Assembly: GCF_002305855.1 (NCBI RefSeq) | Contig: NZ_CP022163.1 | Span: 6,200,292 to 6,264,291 of the forward strand | Direction of reading: 5' to 3' | Length of the DNA stretch: 64,000 nt | From: Melittangium boletus DSM 14713 | GTDB lineage: Bacteria; Myxococcota; Myxococcia; Myxococcales; Myxococcaceae | In this document: one piece after another, positions 1 through 7,257 of the stretch | Numbering within the stretch: position 1 is the stretch's first letter | Layout: every line of letters begins with the position of its first letter | The notes under the pieces: generated by a model | What the model was told of the DNA's origin: nothing | What the model saw: only the letters and a program-made list of their open reading frames with translations | The model's database searches: none | Program-made: the position numbers and the translations under genes

Positions 1-1288
1 TCACCTTCTTCTTGGCGGCGCGGGGATGTTTGCGCAATGTGGAAGGCTTCACCTTCTTCGCTAGCTCCAGCAGGAGCTCACTCAACTGCTCCGCGCTCCG
101 TACTTCCTGTCCGCTCCAGTCCTCCGGCTCCACCACCATCATCATTCCTCCGTAAGCGAACTTCACTTCGGCGGCAATGTAAAAGGTGGACACCTGCATA
201 TTGGCAGCCTCCAGGTCATGGCTGGCTTCCACCGCGGTTTTCACCACCGACAACACATTGTAGGCCAGTACCGCCACCCCAAAGGCCAGCAGCGCCGCTC
301 GTGGTCTCCCCAAACTCCGCACCTCGCTCTCGAGCACGGCCTCCAACTCTCCAAACATCCCTTCAATCGTCCAGCGCTTCCTGTACAGCTGCGCTACCTC
401 CACGGCGCTCAGTTTCTCCTCGGGCACGTTCGTGAGCAGCCGAATGGCTGTTTCCCCGTCTTCTGTTGGCTCCTCCAACTCCACTTCAATCCGTCTCAAC
501 TCCAACGGCTCTTCCCCCTCCACTCGCACTGCCTGCTCGTACACACGTCCCGTTGGCCCTCGGCCTACTTCCCTCCGCTCCCCCAGCGCAGTCGGATTGG
601 GCGACACGCCGTGCTCTCGAATGATGAAGGCCGCTCTCTTTTCATGCACCGCGCGCAGAATCCGGCTCGTGGAGAAGTTCCTGTCCGCCAGCCACAATTC
701 TCCCTCCCGCACTCGCTCCAACACCGGCCCCATCAACGCCCGCTCTTGTGCATGCGCGTCTTCAGCCGGCAGCACATCCACCACCAGGCTCAACTCCGGC
801 GCATACACCACCAACGACTGTCCGGGCAGCGCAGCTCCTCGGAATTCTCTCAACGGTTTGAGCCGCTTCTCACTGGCGGGGAGGTGATTGCCATCCAAGA
901 CTCGCACCTGGTAACCCGCCGCCCACGGCCCCTGCTTCTTCATGGGCCGCACCACGGGCAACAACCTCTCCGCGCTCCCTTGCACCAGGGCTCGCACCAC
1001 CTGGGGCTCGGTGTGATTGACTTTGTCGTAGAGCGCCGCCAGCGAGACGGTCAAGTCCGGGTCGGACTGCGCCGCGGCGTGCAGCGACGGTCGCAGTCCC
1101 AGCGCCACCACTCCCATCAAATCCACTACCGAGGAGAAGAGCAACTCGCGCGTGTACTGCTGCTCTCGGTTCGCTTCGAATACCTCATCAATCCATTGCG
1201 AACTCAGGGCATGCTCAAGCGTGCGGCGCACCATCACCGTGACGGGACTGCGCTGCGTGAAACGCTCCATGATTGCCTTCAAGGCCAC
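1..1288 (-). CDS. IS4-family transposase, 3' end cut by window
   Basis: DDE transposase of an IS4-type insertion sequence, read by translating the minus strand by hand. I chose GTG at 1288 because GGAGG lies about 7 bases upstream; ATG at 1270 is the alternative. At least 429 codons stay open to the window edge. The catalytic residues sit in LDGN, ADRNF and YRKRWTIE, the Y-(2)-R-(3)-E signature of IS4 enzymes. The visible tail is lysine-rich, so the stop is probably close. The right end of the element should lie between 1289 and about 1400; I could not identify the terminal repeats because the other end is outside the window. It sits directly upstream of a headless toxin module, which suggests it removed or replaced the toxin's N-terminal part. 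Confidence 0.85.
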   Translation of the reverse strand, partial: MALKAIMERFTQRSPVTVMVRRTLEHALSSQWIDEVFEANREQQYTRELLFSSVVDLMGVVALGLRPSLHAAAQSDPDLTVSLAALYDKVNHTEPQVVRALVQGSAERLLPVVRPMKKQGPWAAGYQVRVLDGNHLPASEKRLKPLREFRGAALPGQSLVVYAPELSLVVDVLPAEDAHAQERALMGPVLERVREGELWLADRNFSTSRILRAVHEKRAAFIIREHGVSPNPTALGERREVGRGPTGRVYEQAVRVEGEEPLELRRIEVELEEPTEDGETAIRLLTNVPEEKLSAVEVAQLYRKRWTIEGMFGELEAVLESEVRSLGRPRAALLAFGVAVLAYNVLSVVKTAVEASHDLEAANMQVSTFYIAAEVKFAYGGMMMVVEPEDWSGQEVRSAEQLSELLLELAKKVKPSTLRKHPRAAKKKV

Positions 1289-1406
1289 GTTTGTTCCTCC
1301 GCGATGGGGCGCGAGGAATTTGCCTCGACCGTCCGGCTCCCCGGACCCACTTCCGCCCAGGTGGGCTTTCACCCTCCCACCTGACCGCTAGGGTAGCACC
1401 CTCCAC

Positions 1407-1715
1407 ATGACCTTGAAAGTGGTGGCCTTCAAGCGTTACATGGGAAAAGCGGGGGCGGGAAAGGAGTGGCACCACGTTGTCGAGAAGCGGAATGCGAAGC
1501 GCTTTGGCGCCGAGGCCATTCATAATACAGAGAATATTATTGAGTTGGAGAAGTCATTGCACGATAGGGTGAGTGCGTTCTATTCGTCGATCCAGAAGGA
1601 GCTCACTGGTTCGGAGTTGACTGTCAGGATGTGTCTTGAGTCGCGGTCGTATGAAGCCCAGCGTCAATTCGGCCTGCAGGTGATTGAAAATATCAGGAGA
1701 GGTGTTTGGAGGTGA
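1407..1715 (+). pseudogene. orphan C-terminal nuclease-toxin module (WHH/HNH-like)
   Basis: A 102-residue reading frame that looks like the C-terminal tip of a polymorphic toxin. It contains EWHHVVEKRNAKRFG, IHNTENIIEL, a later H, and FYSS, the pattern of HNH/Endonuclease VII-superfamily tips of the WHH type (family assignment from memory). There is no signal peptide, no delivery domain and no ribosome-binding site. An in-frame TAG lies at 1389-1391, at the presumed IS boundary. The following immunity gene overlaps its stop as GTGA, as expected for a toxin/immunity pair. It is probably a remnant not made as a secreted effector, though it could be expressed as a short cytoplasmic nuclease. Confidence 0.6.
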
Positions 1716-2062
1716 ATCTAAAGCAGTTCGTGGAGGAGTTCGCTGCCAATGTGGCCGGGCAGACGGATGCGATCTGGAGGGGAGATTCCAAGACGGGTAA
1801 TCGGCACGCGAAGAAGTATCTGGCGGCGTTCGATAAGTTGCGTGCCCACGGTGATGCCGGAAGGACTGCCTTGGTTTCCTTGCTTGCACACCCGCGCATG
1901 GATGTTCGAGTCAAGGCGGCAGCGTACTTGCTTCGCTATAGGACAGCCGAAGCGAAAGGAGTTCTAGAAGAAGCCGCGAAGAGCGAGGGGATGATTCCCT
2001 TTATTGCCGCTCAGGTGTTGAAGAATTGGGAGGAAGGCACCTGGAATCTGGATCTTGAGTAG
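1712..2062 (+). CDS. DUF2019-type immunity protein
   Basis: A 116-residue helical protein resembling the DUF2019 family, HEAT-like helical proteins commonly coded beside nuclease toxins. Visible features are a conserved helix with AKKYLAAFDKLRAHGDAGR, then HPRMDVRVKAAAYLL, and a closing NWEEGTWNLDLE. GTG at 1712 overlaps the toxin stop as GTGA, arguing for translational coupling; TTG at 1706 is the alternative. Its inferred job is to neutralise the nuclease coded by the preceding frame or related toxins from kin. Base composition is lower in GC than the surrounding chromosome, suggesting horizontal origin. Confidence 0.65.
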   Translation: MNLKQFVEEFAANVAGQTDAIWRGDSKTGNRHAKKYLAAFDKLRAHGDAGRTALVSLLAHPRMDVRVKAAAYLLRYRTAEAKGVLEEAAKSEGMIPFIAAQVLKNWEEGTWNLDLE

Positions 2063-2103
2063 GGAGTGGTGATGACCCCCGGACGGCCTATGGTGAGGGC
2101 CTG

Positions 2104-2592
2104 ATGCCCGATGCCTCTACACTCGCTCATTGGGGACTGCCCGGGCTCTTCCTGGTGGCGATGGTGGCGGGCTCCATCCTGCCCGCGCCCTCCGAGGCGG
2201 TGCTCGCCGCGCTCGTCTATGGCGGCGTGTCCCCCTCATCGGCGGTGGGGGTGGCCACCCTGGGCAACGTGCTGGGCTCGCTCACCGTGTACCTCCTGGG
2301 CTCCTGGGTGGCGCGCGGGGGCGGGGGGCCCGTGGGCCGCTGGGTCCAACGCCGGAGCGCCCAGGAGGGCCCCCGGTTGGAGCGGGCCCGGGCGCGACTG
2401 GCGACGTGGGGCGCTCCCGCGCTCCTGTTCGCCTGGCTTCCCGTCGTGGGTGACGTGTTCGTGCTCGCCGCGGGGCTCGTGGGCATGCGCGCCGGGCCCT
2501 TCGTTGGCTTCGTGACCCTCGGCAAGGGCCTGCGTTACCTCGTCGTCGCGTTCTCGGCTCTCGCGGCGCGTCATACTGGAATTTCACCGTGA
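2104..2592 (+). CDS. DedA/YqaA-like VTT-domain membrane protein
   Basis: A 162-residue inner-membrane protein with an N-terminal hydrophobic helix (GLFLVAMVAGSILPAPSEAV) followed by further transmembrane segments. The ILPAPSE stretch, the glycine-rich GNVLGSLTVYLLG and the C-terminal WLPVVGDVFVLAAGL fit the VTT/DedA fold, closest to the short YqaA subgroup. DedA-like proteins act in lipid-carrier handling and membrane homeostasis; a specific substrate cannot be inferred here. The gene stands alone between the immunity gene and a lipoprotein. Confidence 0.75.
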   Translation: MPDASTLAHWGLPGLFLVAMVAGSILPAPSEAVLAALVYGGVSPSSAVGVATLGNVLGSLTVYLLGSWVARGGGGPVGRWVQRRSAQEGPRLERARARLATWGAPALLFAWLPVVGDVFVLAAGLVGMRAGPFVGFVTLGKGLRYLVVAFSALAARHTGISP

Positions 2593-2682
2593 GGCTGCGA
2601 GACGCGGGGGGGGCTCCTGGACTAAGGATGGGGGCGCCGTCCCTCCCTCCAGTGCCCGTTGCGGCGGGCAGGAAGCCTCCCG

Positions 2683-4311
2683 ATGCCAAAGTCCTCCTCC
2701 TCTCGCTGGTCCCTTCGCGGGTTGTTCCTCCCGCTGCTCGCCGTGGCCCTCGCCGCGTGCGGTGAGGGGCCTCCCCAGGCCGCTCAGGGCACGCCAGAGG
2801 CCGGATTGTCCTCCCGAGCGGGCTCGCTCGCGGAAGTCCGGGTGCGGCTCATGGCGGCCAATATCTCCAGCGGCAACAACCAGAGCTATGACCCCGGCCA
2901 CGGCACCCGCATCTTCCAGGGCACCCAGCCGGACATCGTGATGATCCAGGAGTTCAACTACGGCTCCAACTCCGCCGCGGACATCCGCTCCTTCGTCAAC
3001 ACGGCCTTCGGCTCGAACTTCTATTACTACCGGGAGACGGGCGCTCAAATCCCCAACGGCATCATCAGCCGTTACCCCATCCTCGAGTCTGGCGAGTGGA
3101 CCGACACGGAGGTGGGCAATCGGGACTTCGCCTGGGCGCGCATCGACATCCCAGGGCCCAAGGACCTCTGGGTGGTGAGCGTGCACCTGCTCACCCGGAG
3201 CGCCGGCGTGCGCAACACGGAGGCCAACAACCTCGTCAACTACATCAAGTCCAAGGTGCCGGCGAGTGACTACCTGGCCATCGGTGGCGACTTCAACTCG
3301 GACAACCGCAGCGAAGCCCTGTTCTCCACCTTCTCCTCCGTGGTGTCCACGGCGAGCCCCTACCCGGCGGACAAGAATGGCAACGTCAACACCAACGCGA
3401 GCCGCGGCAAGCCGTATGACCACGTGCTGGTGAGCAGCAACCTGCGCGCCTTGCAGACGGCCACGGTCATCGGCTCCAGCTCGTTCGCCGCGGGCCTGGT
3501 GGTGGACACGCGCGTGTACTCGCCCCTGTCGGAGATCTCCCCCGCTCAGAGCGGCGACAGCGGCTCCACCAACATGCAGCACATGGCCATCATCAAGGAC
3601 TTCCTCGTGCAGGACGACGGCTCCACGCCGATTCCCACGGGCCGCGTGACGGTGGTGTCTCCCAACGGGGGCGAGGCCTGGACGGTGGGCAGCAGCCGCG
3701 CCATCACCTGGACGGCGAGTGACGTCACCCAGGTCAAGCTGGAGTACACGGTGGACGGGAGCACGTGGAGCGTGATCTCCGCGGGCACGTCCGCCAGCGC
3801 GGGCAGCTACACCTGGACGGTGCCGAACACGGTGACCACGACGGCCCGGGTGCGCGTGAGCGATGCCTCCAACGCGGCCGTCTCCGACACCAGCGACGCC
3901 GTCTTCGCCATCACGGGCACCACGCCTCCGCCGGACTCCTCGACCCCCATCACCCAGGAGACCGAGTCCAACGGCACCCCGGCGACCGCCAACGGCCGGG
4001 TGGCGGCCAACACCGACGTGAGCGGCGCCATCTCCAGCGCCACGGACGTGGACTGGTTCAAGTTCACCGTGACCGACGCGGGGGCCGTGAAGGTGAAGCT
4101 GTCCATGCCCGACATGGACAACCTGGACTGGTACGTCTACACGGCGTCGGACCTGGTGCTGTTCGCGGCGCGAGGCTACGGCGCCAACAACCCCGAGGTG
4201 GGCACCTTCACCGCCGACGCGCCCGGTACCTACTACGTGAAGGTGGTGGGCTACGCGGGCGCGATGAGCCCCTACGTCCTCAACGTGAGTGGCGCGGGTG
4301 TGAAGCCCTGA
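2683..4311 (+). CDS. endonuclease/exonuclease/phosphatase lipoprotein with PPC domain
   Basis: A 542-residue exported lipoprotein. ATG at 2683 is preferred over an in-frame TTG at 2659 because GGAAG precedes it by 7 bases and it gives a clean signal peptide ending in lipobox LAAC. The domain order is an EEP hydrolase fold (about residues 45-300, with MIQEFNYG, GGDFNSD and a C-terminal H in NMQHMAI as likely metal and catalytic residues), an Ig-like NGGEAW module (about 325-415), and a bacterial pre-peptidase C-terminal (PPC) domain (about 430-540). The EEP fold includes DNases, sphingomyelinases and phosphatases, so the substrate is open; an extracellular nuclease used in feeding is plausible. 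Confidence 0.8.
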   Translation: MPKSSSSRWSLRGLFLPLLAVALAACGEGPPQAAQGTPEAGLSSRAGSLAEVRVRLMAANISSGNNQSYDPGHGTRIFQGTQPDIVMIQEFNYGSNSAADIRSFVNTAFGSNFYYYRETGAQIPNGIISRYPILESGEWTDTEVGNRDFAWARIDIPGPKDLWVVSVHLLTRSAGVRNTEANNLVNYIKSKVPASDYLAIGGDFNSDNRSEALFSTFSSVVSTASPYPADKNGNVNTNASRGKPYDHVLVSSNLRALQTATVIGSSSFAAGLVVDTRVYSPLSEISPAQSGDSGSTNMQHMAIIKDFLVQDDGSTPIPTGRVTVVSPNGGEAWTVGSSRAITWTASDVTQVKLEYTVDGSTWSVISAGTSASAGSYTWTVPNTVTTTARVRVSDASNAAVSDTSDAVFAITGTTPPPDSSTPITQETESNGTPATANGRVAANTDVSGAISSATDVDWFKFTVTDAGAVKVKLSMPDMDNLDWYVYTASDLVLFAARGYGANNPEVGTFTADAPGTYYVKVVGYAGAMSPYVLNVSGAGVKP

Positions 4312-4323
4312 GCCTCGCGGCGT

Positions 4324-4356
4324 GGCGCCCGGGACCCGTGGGGGTCTCCGGGCGCC
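4324..4356. terminator. hairpin between convergent genes
   Basis: Inverted repeat GGCGCCCGG / CCGGGCGCC with extra internal ACCC/GGGT pairing. It lies between the stops of the EEP lipoprotein (plus) and the AI-2E exporter (minus). No clear U-tract is present, so this is a weak bidirectional terminator call. Confidence 0.4.
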
Positions 4357-4368
4357 TCCGCCTTCCCC

Positions 4369-5556
4369 TCAGTGGCTGTCCTCGTGCGCCTTGTCGTGGA
4401 TGATGCGCTCGGACGGCTTCACCCGGGGTTCCTCCGGCATGGGCGCGGGGCTCGTCGGGGCCGTGCGGAGTTCCTCCGGAAGGATGAGCGGTTTCGTGGA
4501 ACGCCTGTCCCCGTAGTCGCGCTCGTAGATGCGCACCACGGCGAGGAAGAAGGCCAGGATGAGCGGCCCGAGCAACAGGCCGATGGCGCCGAACATGGCC
4601 AGGCCCCCGAGCAGCGAGAAGAAGACGAGCGCGCCGTGCATGTTCATGCCGCGCTTGGCCAGGATGGGTTTGACGACGTTGTCGGACAGGCCCACCACGA
4701 TGATGCCCCAGGCGGCCAGGAAGATGGCGAAGCCGGTGTGGCCCGTGGCGAGCAGCAGCAGGGCCGCGACGATGCACACCGCCGCGCCGCCGATGGCCGG
4801 GATGAGGGCGAAGACGAACGTGACCGCCGTGAAGAAGAGCGGCGCGGGCACCCGGGCGATGAAGTAGCCCACCATCGCCGCCAGGGCCTGCACGCCCGCA
4901 GTGAGCACGGAGGACGTCAGCACGGATTTGGTGACGGTCCGGAACTCATTGAGCAGTTCCGTCGTCTGTCCGCGCCGCAAGGGCGACACCTGCTCGATCC
5001 ACCCCACCAAGCGCCCTCCATCCACCAGCAGGAAGTAGAGGGCGATCATCATCATCGTGGCTTGCAGGGCCACGGTGCCCGTGGCCATCACCATGCCGCC
5101 CACCGTCTGGGCCGCCGTCGTCCCCTGGCTCGACACGTGCGACTGGATCGTCTGCCACACACTGGCGCTTCCGCTCTGCAGACTCTGCATCAACCGCTCG
5201 GCCGGGCCCCGGAGCATGCCCGGGACATAGTTCAGCAAGCCTTCCAGGCCCTTCTGGTTCACCACGTTGGAGACGAACTCCACGCCCTGGGTGATCTCGG
5301 TGACGATGAAGGCGGTGATGGCGGTGATGGGGGCGAGCAACGCGAGGATGATGCCGGCGCAGATGACTCCGGACGCCAGTCCCCGCCGGCCCCGGAAGTG
5401 CCGCGTCAGCCAGTTATGCAGGCCTTGAAAGGCGCCCGCCAGCACCGCGGCCAGGAAGAAGGCCTCGAAGAAGGGATACGCGACGAGGAACACCAGGGCG
5501 AGCGACAGGAGGATGAGCCCGATGAAGACGCGCTGGGCTCCTTTTTCGGTGGCCAT
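4369..5556 (-). CDS. AI-2E family transporter
   Basis: A polytopic inner-membrane protein of the AI-2E/PerM/TqsA family, about 395 residues from ATG 5556 (GTG at 5580 would add 8; neither start has a strong ribosome-binding site). It has paired N-terminal helices, a long soluble loop (about residues 70-145), then four or more helices with the family's ALIPAIGGAAV and GLSDNVVKPILAKRG motifs and a GLLLGPLILAF near the end. Members export small molecules or act as ion antiporters; the name does not prove AI-2 transport. The C-terminal 50 residues are proline-rich and soluble. No partner gene is evident. Confidence 0.85.
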   Translation of the reverse strand: MATEKGAQRVFIGLILLSLALVFLVAYPFFEAFFLAAVLAGAFQGLHNWLTRHFRGRRGLASGVICAGIILALLAPITAITAFIVTEITQGVEFVSNVVNQKGLEGLLNYVPGMLRGPAERLMQSLQSGSASVWQTIQSHVSSQGTTAAQTVGGMVMATGTVALQATMMMIALYFLLVDGGRLVGWIEQVSPLRRGQTTELLNEFRTVTKSVLTSSVLTAGVQALAAMVGYFIARVPAPLFFTAVTFVFALIPAIGGAAVCIVAALLLLATGHTGFAIFLAAWGIIVVGLSDNVVKPILAKRGMNMHGALVFFSLLGGLAMFGAIGLLLGPLILAFFLAVVRIYERDYGDRRSTKPLILPEELRTAPTSPAPMPEEPRVKPSERIIHDKAHEDSH

Positions 5557-5799
5557 GGCAACACAATGGGAATGATCCACGTCAAGCGGTAGGGGCGAGG
5601 AGCATCCGGTGGCCCGCCAGGCTCGGTTGCTCTAGGGGCGGTGGCCGTGGCGCTCCCGGCCGGGCCTCTCGGTGTGGCTGGCCAGGATGTTGGATGTCGG
5701 GCATTGATGAAGAGGGGTGCTCGGACGCACCGCCGGGCGAGTGCCGTAGTAGGCTCCCGCTCCCGGCCGCTCCACCTCTGAGCGGACCGGAGGAGGCCC

Positions 5800-7251
5800 A
5801 TGGAACGCCTGCGCTTCTTCTTGAATGACCGGCCCGTCGAGGAGACGGGGCTCTCGCCCACCACCACCTTGTTGCGCTACCTGCGCGACCGGGCCCACCT
5901 GACGGGCACGAAGGAGGGCTGCGCGGAGGGCGATTGCGGCGCCTGCTCGGTCGCTGTCCTGGAGCAGGACGGTCAGGGTGTGGCTTCGCTCCGCGCGGTG
6001 AACGCCTGCCTGCTCCTGCTGCCCATGGTGCAGGGCAAGCGCGTCTACACGGTGGAGTCCCTCAAGGAGAGCGGACGCTGGCATGTCGTCCAGGAGGCAC
6101 TGGCGCGAAGCCTGGGCTCGCAGTGTGGCTACTGCACACCGGGTGTCGCCATGTCGATGTTGGAGGCCTGTCACCGCCGGGACCTGGACGAGCCCTGGAA
6201 GCTGGACGCCCAGATGTGCGGCAACCTCTGCCGCTGCACCGGCTACCGGCCCATCCGCGAGGCCGCGAGCCAGGTGGCGGGTCTGCGGCCGCCGGACCGG
6301 TTCGCCCGCGCGCTCGGGGAGACGCGTCCCGAGCCCATGGACCTCGCCTACGCGGCCGGAGCCCAGCGCTTCTTCACCCCGGGCTCGCTGGACGCCCTCT
6401 GGGACGTGCTGGACGCGCACCCCTCGGCCCGCTTCGTCGTGGGGGGCACGGACCTGTCGCTGGAGGTGACCAAGCGCTACGCCGAGCCCCCCTTGCTGGT
6501 GTCGCTCGAGGCGCTGTCCGAGCTGCGCGTGCTGGAGCCCCGAGGTGGGGGCCATCGCCTGGGCGCCACGGCGCGGCTCACGGACGTGGAGGACTACGCG
6601 CGCGCCGTGAGTCCTCCCCTGGAGCGCATGCTGCGCTACTTCGGCTCGCGGCAGATCAAGAACCGCGCGACGGTGGGCGGCAACCTGTGCACCGCCTCGC
6701 CCATTGGAGACATGGCGCCGGTGCTGCTGGCGCTCGGGGCGGAGGTGGTGCTGCGCTCGCGCGCCGGGGAGCGGCGGCTGCCCCTGGAGGACTTCTTCGT
6801 CGGCTACCGGCGCACGGCGCTCGGGGCGGGGGAGGTGCTGGCCTATGTGGACATTCCGGAGCAGCCGGAGGCGGCCCGGGCGCTGGCCTACAAGGTGTCC
6901 AAGCGCCGCGAGGCGGACATCAGCAGTGTGTCCGCTGGCTTCCGCGTGGTGGTGGATGGGGAGGGGCGGGTGACCGAGGCCCGTCTGGCCTATGGCGGCA
7001 TGGCGGCCACTCCCGCGCGTGCCCGGCGGACCGAGGCCGCGCTGGTGGGGCAGCCGTGGACGGAGGCCGTCGTGGAGGCCGCGTTGCCCCGGCTCGCGGA
7101 GGACTTCCAGCCCCTGTCGGACCATCGGGGCTCGGCCTGGTTCCGTGCCCAGCTCGCCCAGAACCTCCTGCGCGGCTTCTTCCATGAAACCCTCGAGACG
7201 CCCCGGCCCCGATTCGCCGAGCGCCACGCGGCCACGGTCCAGGTGAGGTGA
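5800..7251 (+). CDS. xdhA: xanthine dehydrogenase small subunit (FeS/FAD)
   Basis: Electron-transfer subunit of xanthine dehydrogenase, which oxidises hypoxanthine and xanthine to urate. ATG at 5800 follows GGAGGAGG. The order is a plant-type [2Fe-2S] domain (GCAEGDCGACSV), a second [2Fe-2S] domain (GSQCGYCTPG and NLCRCTGYRP), an FAD-binding domain (VGGTDLSLEVTKR, GGNLCTASPIGD) and a CO-dehydrogenase flavoprotein C-terminal domain. Length 483 residues is normal for bacterial XdhA. The large subunit starts 6 bases after its stop, so the two are co-transcribed. No xdhC chaperone gene is adjacent. Confidence 0.93.
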   Translation: MERLRFFLNDRPVEETGLSPTTTLLRYLRDRAHLTGTKEGCAEGDCGACSVAVLEQDGQGVASLRAVNACLLLLPMVQGKRVYTVESLKESGRWHVVQEALARSLGSQCGYCTPGVAMSMLEACHRRDLDEPWKLDAQMCGNLCRCTGYRPIREAASQVAGLRPPDRFARALGETRPEPMDLAYAAGAQRFFTPGSLDALWDVLDAHPSARFVVGGTDLSLEVTKRYAEPPLLVSLEALSELRVLEPRGGGHRLGATARLTDVEDYARAVSPPLERMLRYFGSRQIKNRATVGGNLCTASPIGDMAPVLLALGAEVVLRSRAGERRLPLEDFFVGYRRTALGAGEVLAYVDIPEQPEAARALAYKVSKRREADISSVSAGFRVVVDGEGRVTEARLAYGGMAATPARARRTEAALVGQPWTEAVVEAALPRLAEDFQPLSDHRGSAWFRAQLAQNLLRGFFHETLETPRPRFAERHAATVQVR

Positions 7252-7257
7252 TTCGAG

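Noticed and set aside
218..1384. plus-strand frames over the first 1.4 kb
   Set aside because: Shadows of the IS4 transposase read on the minus strand, which has DDE motifs.
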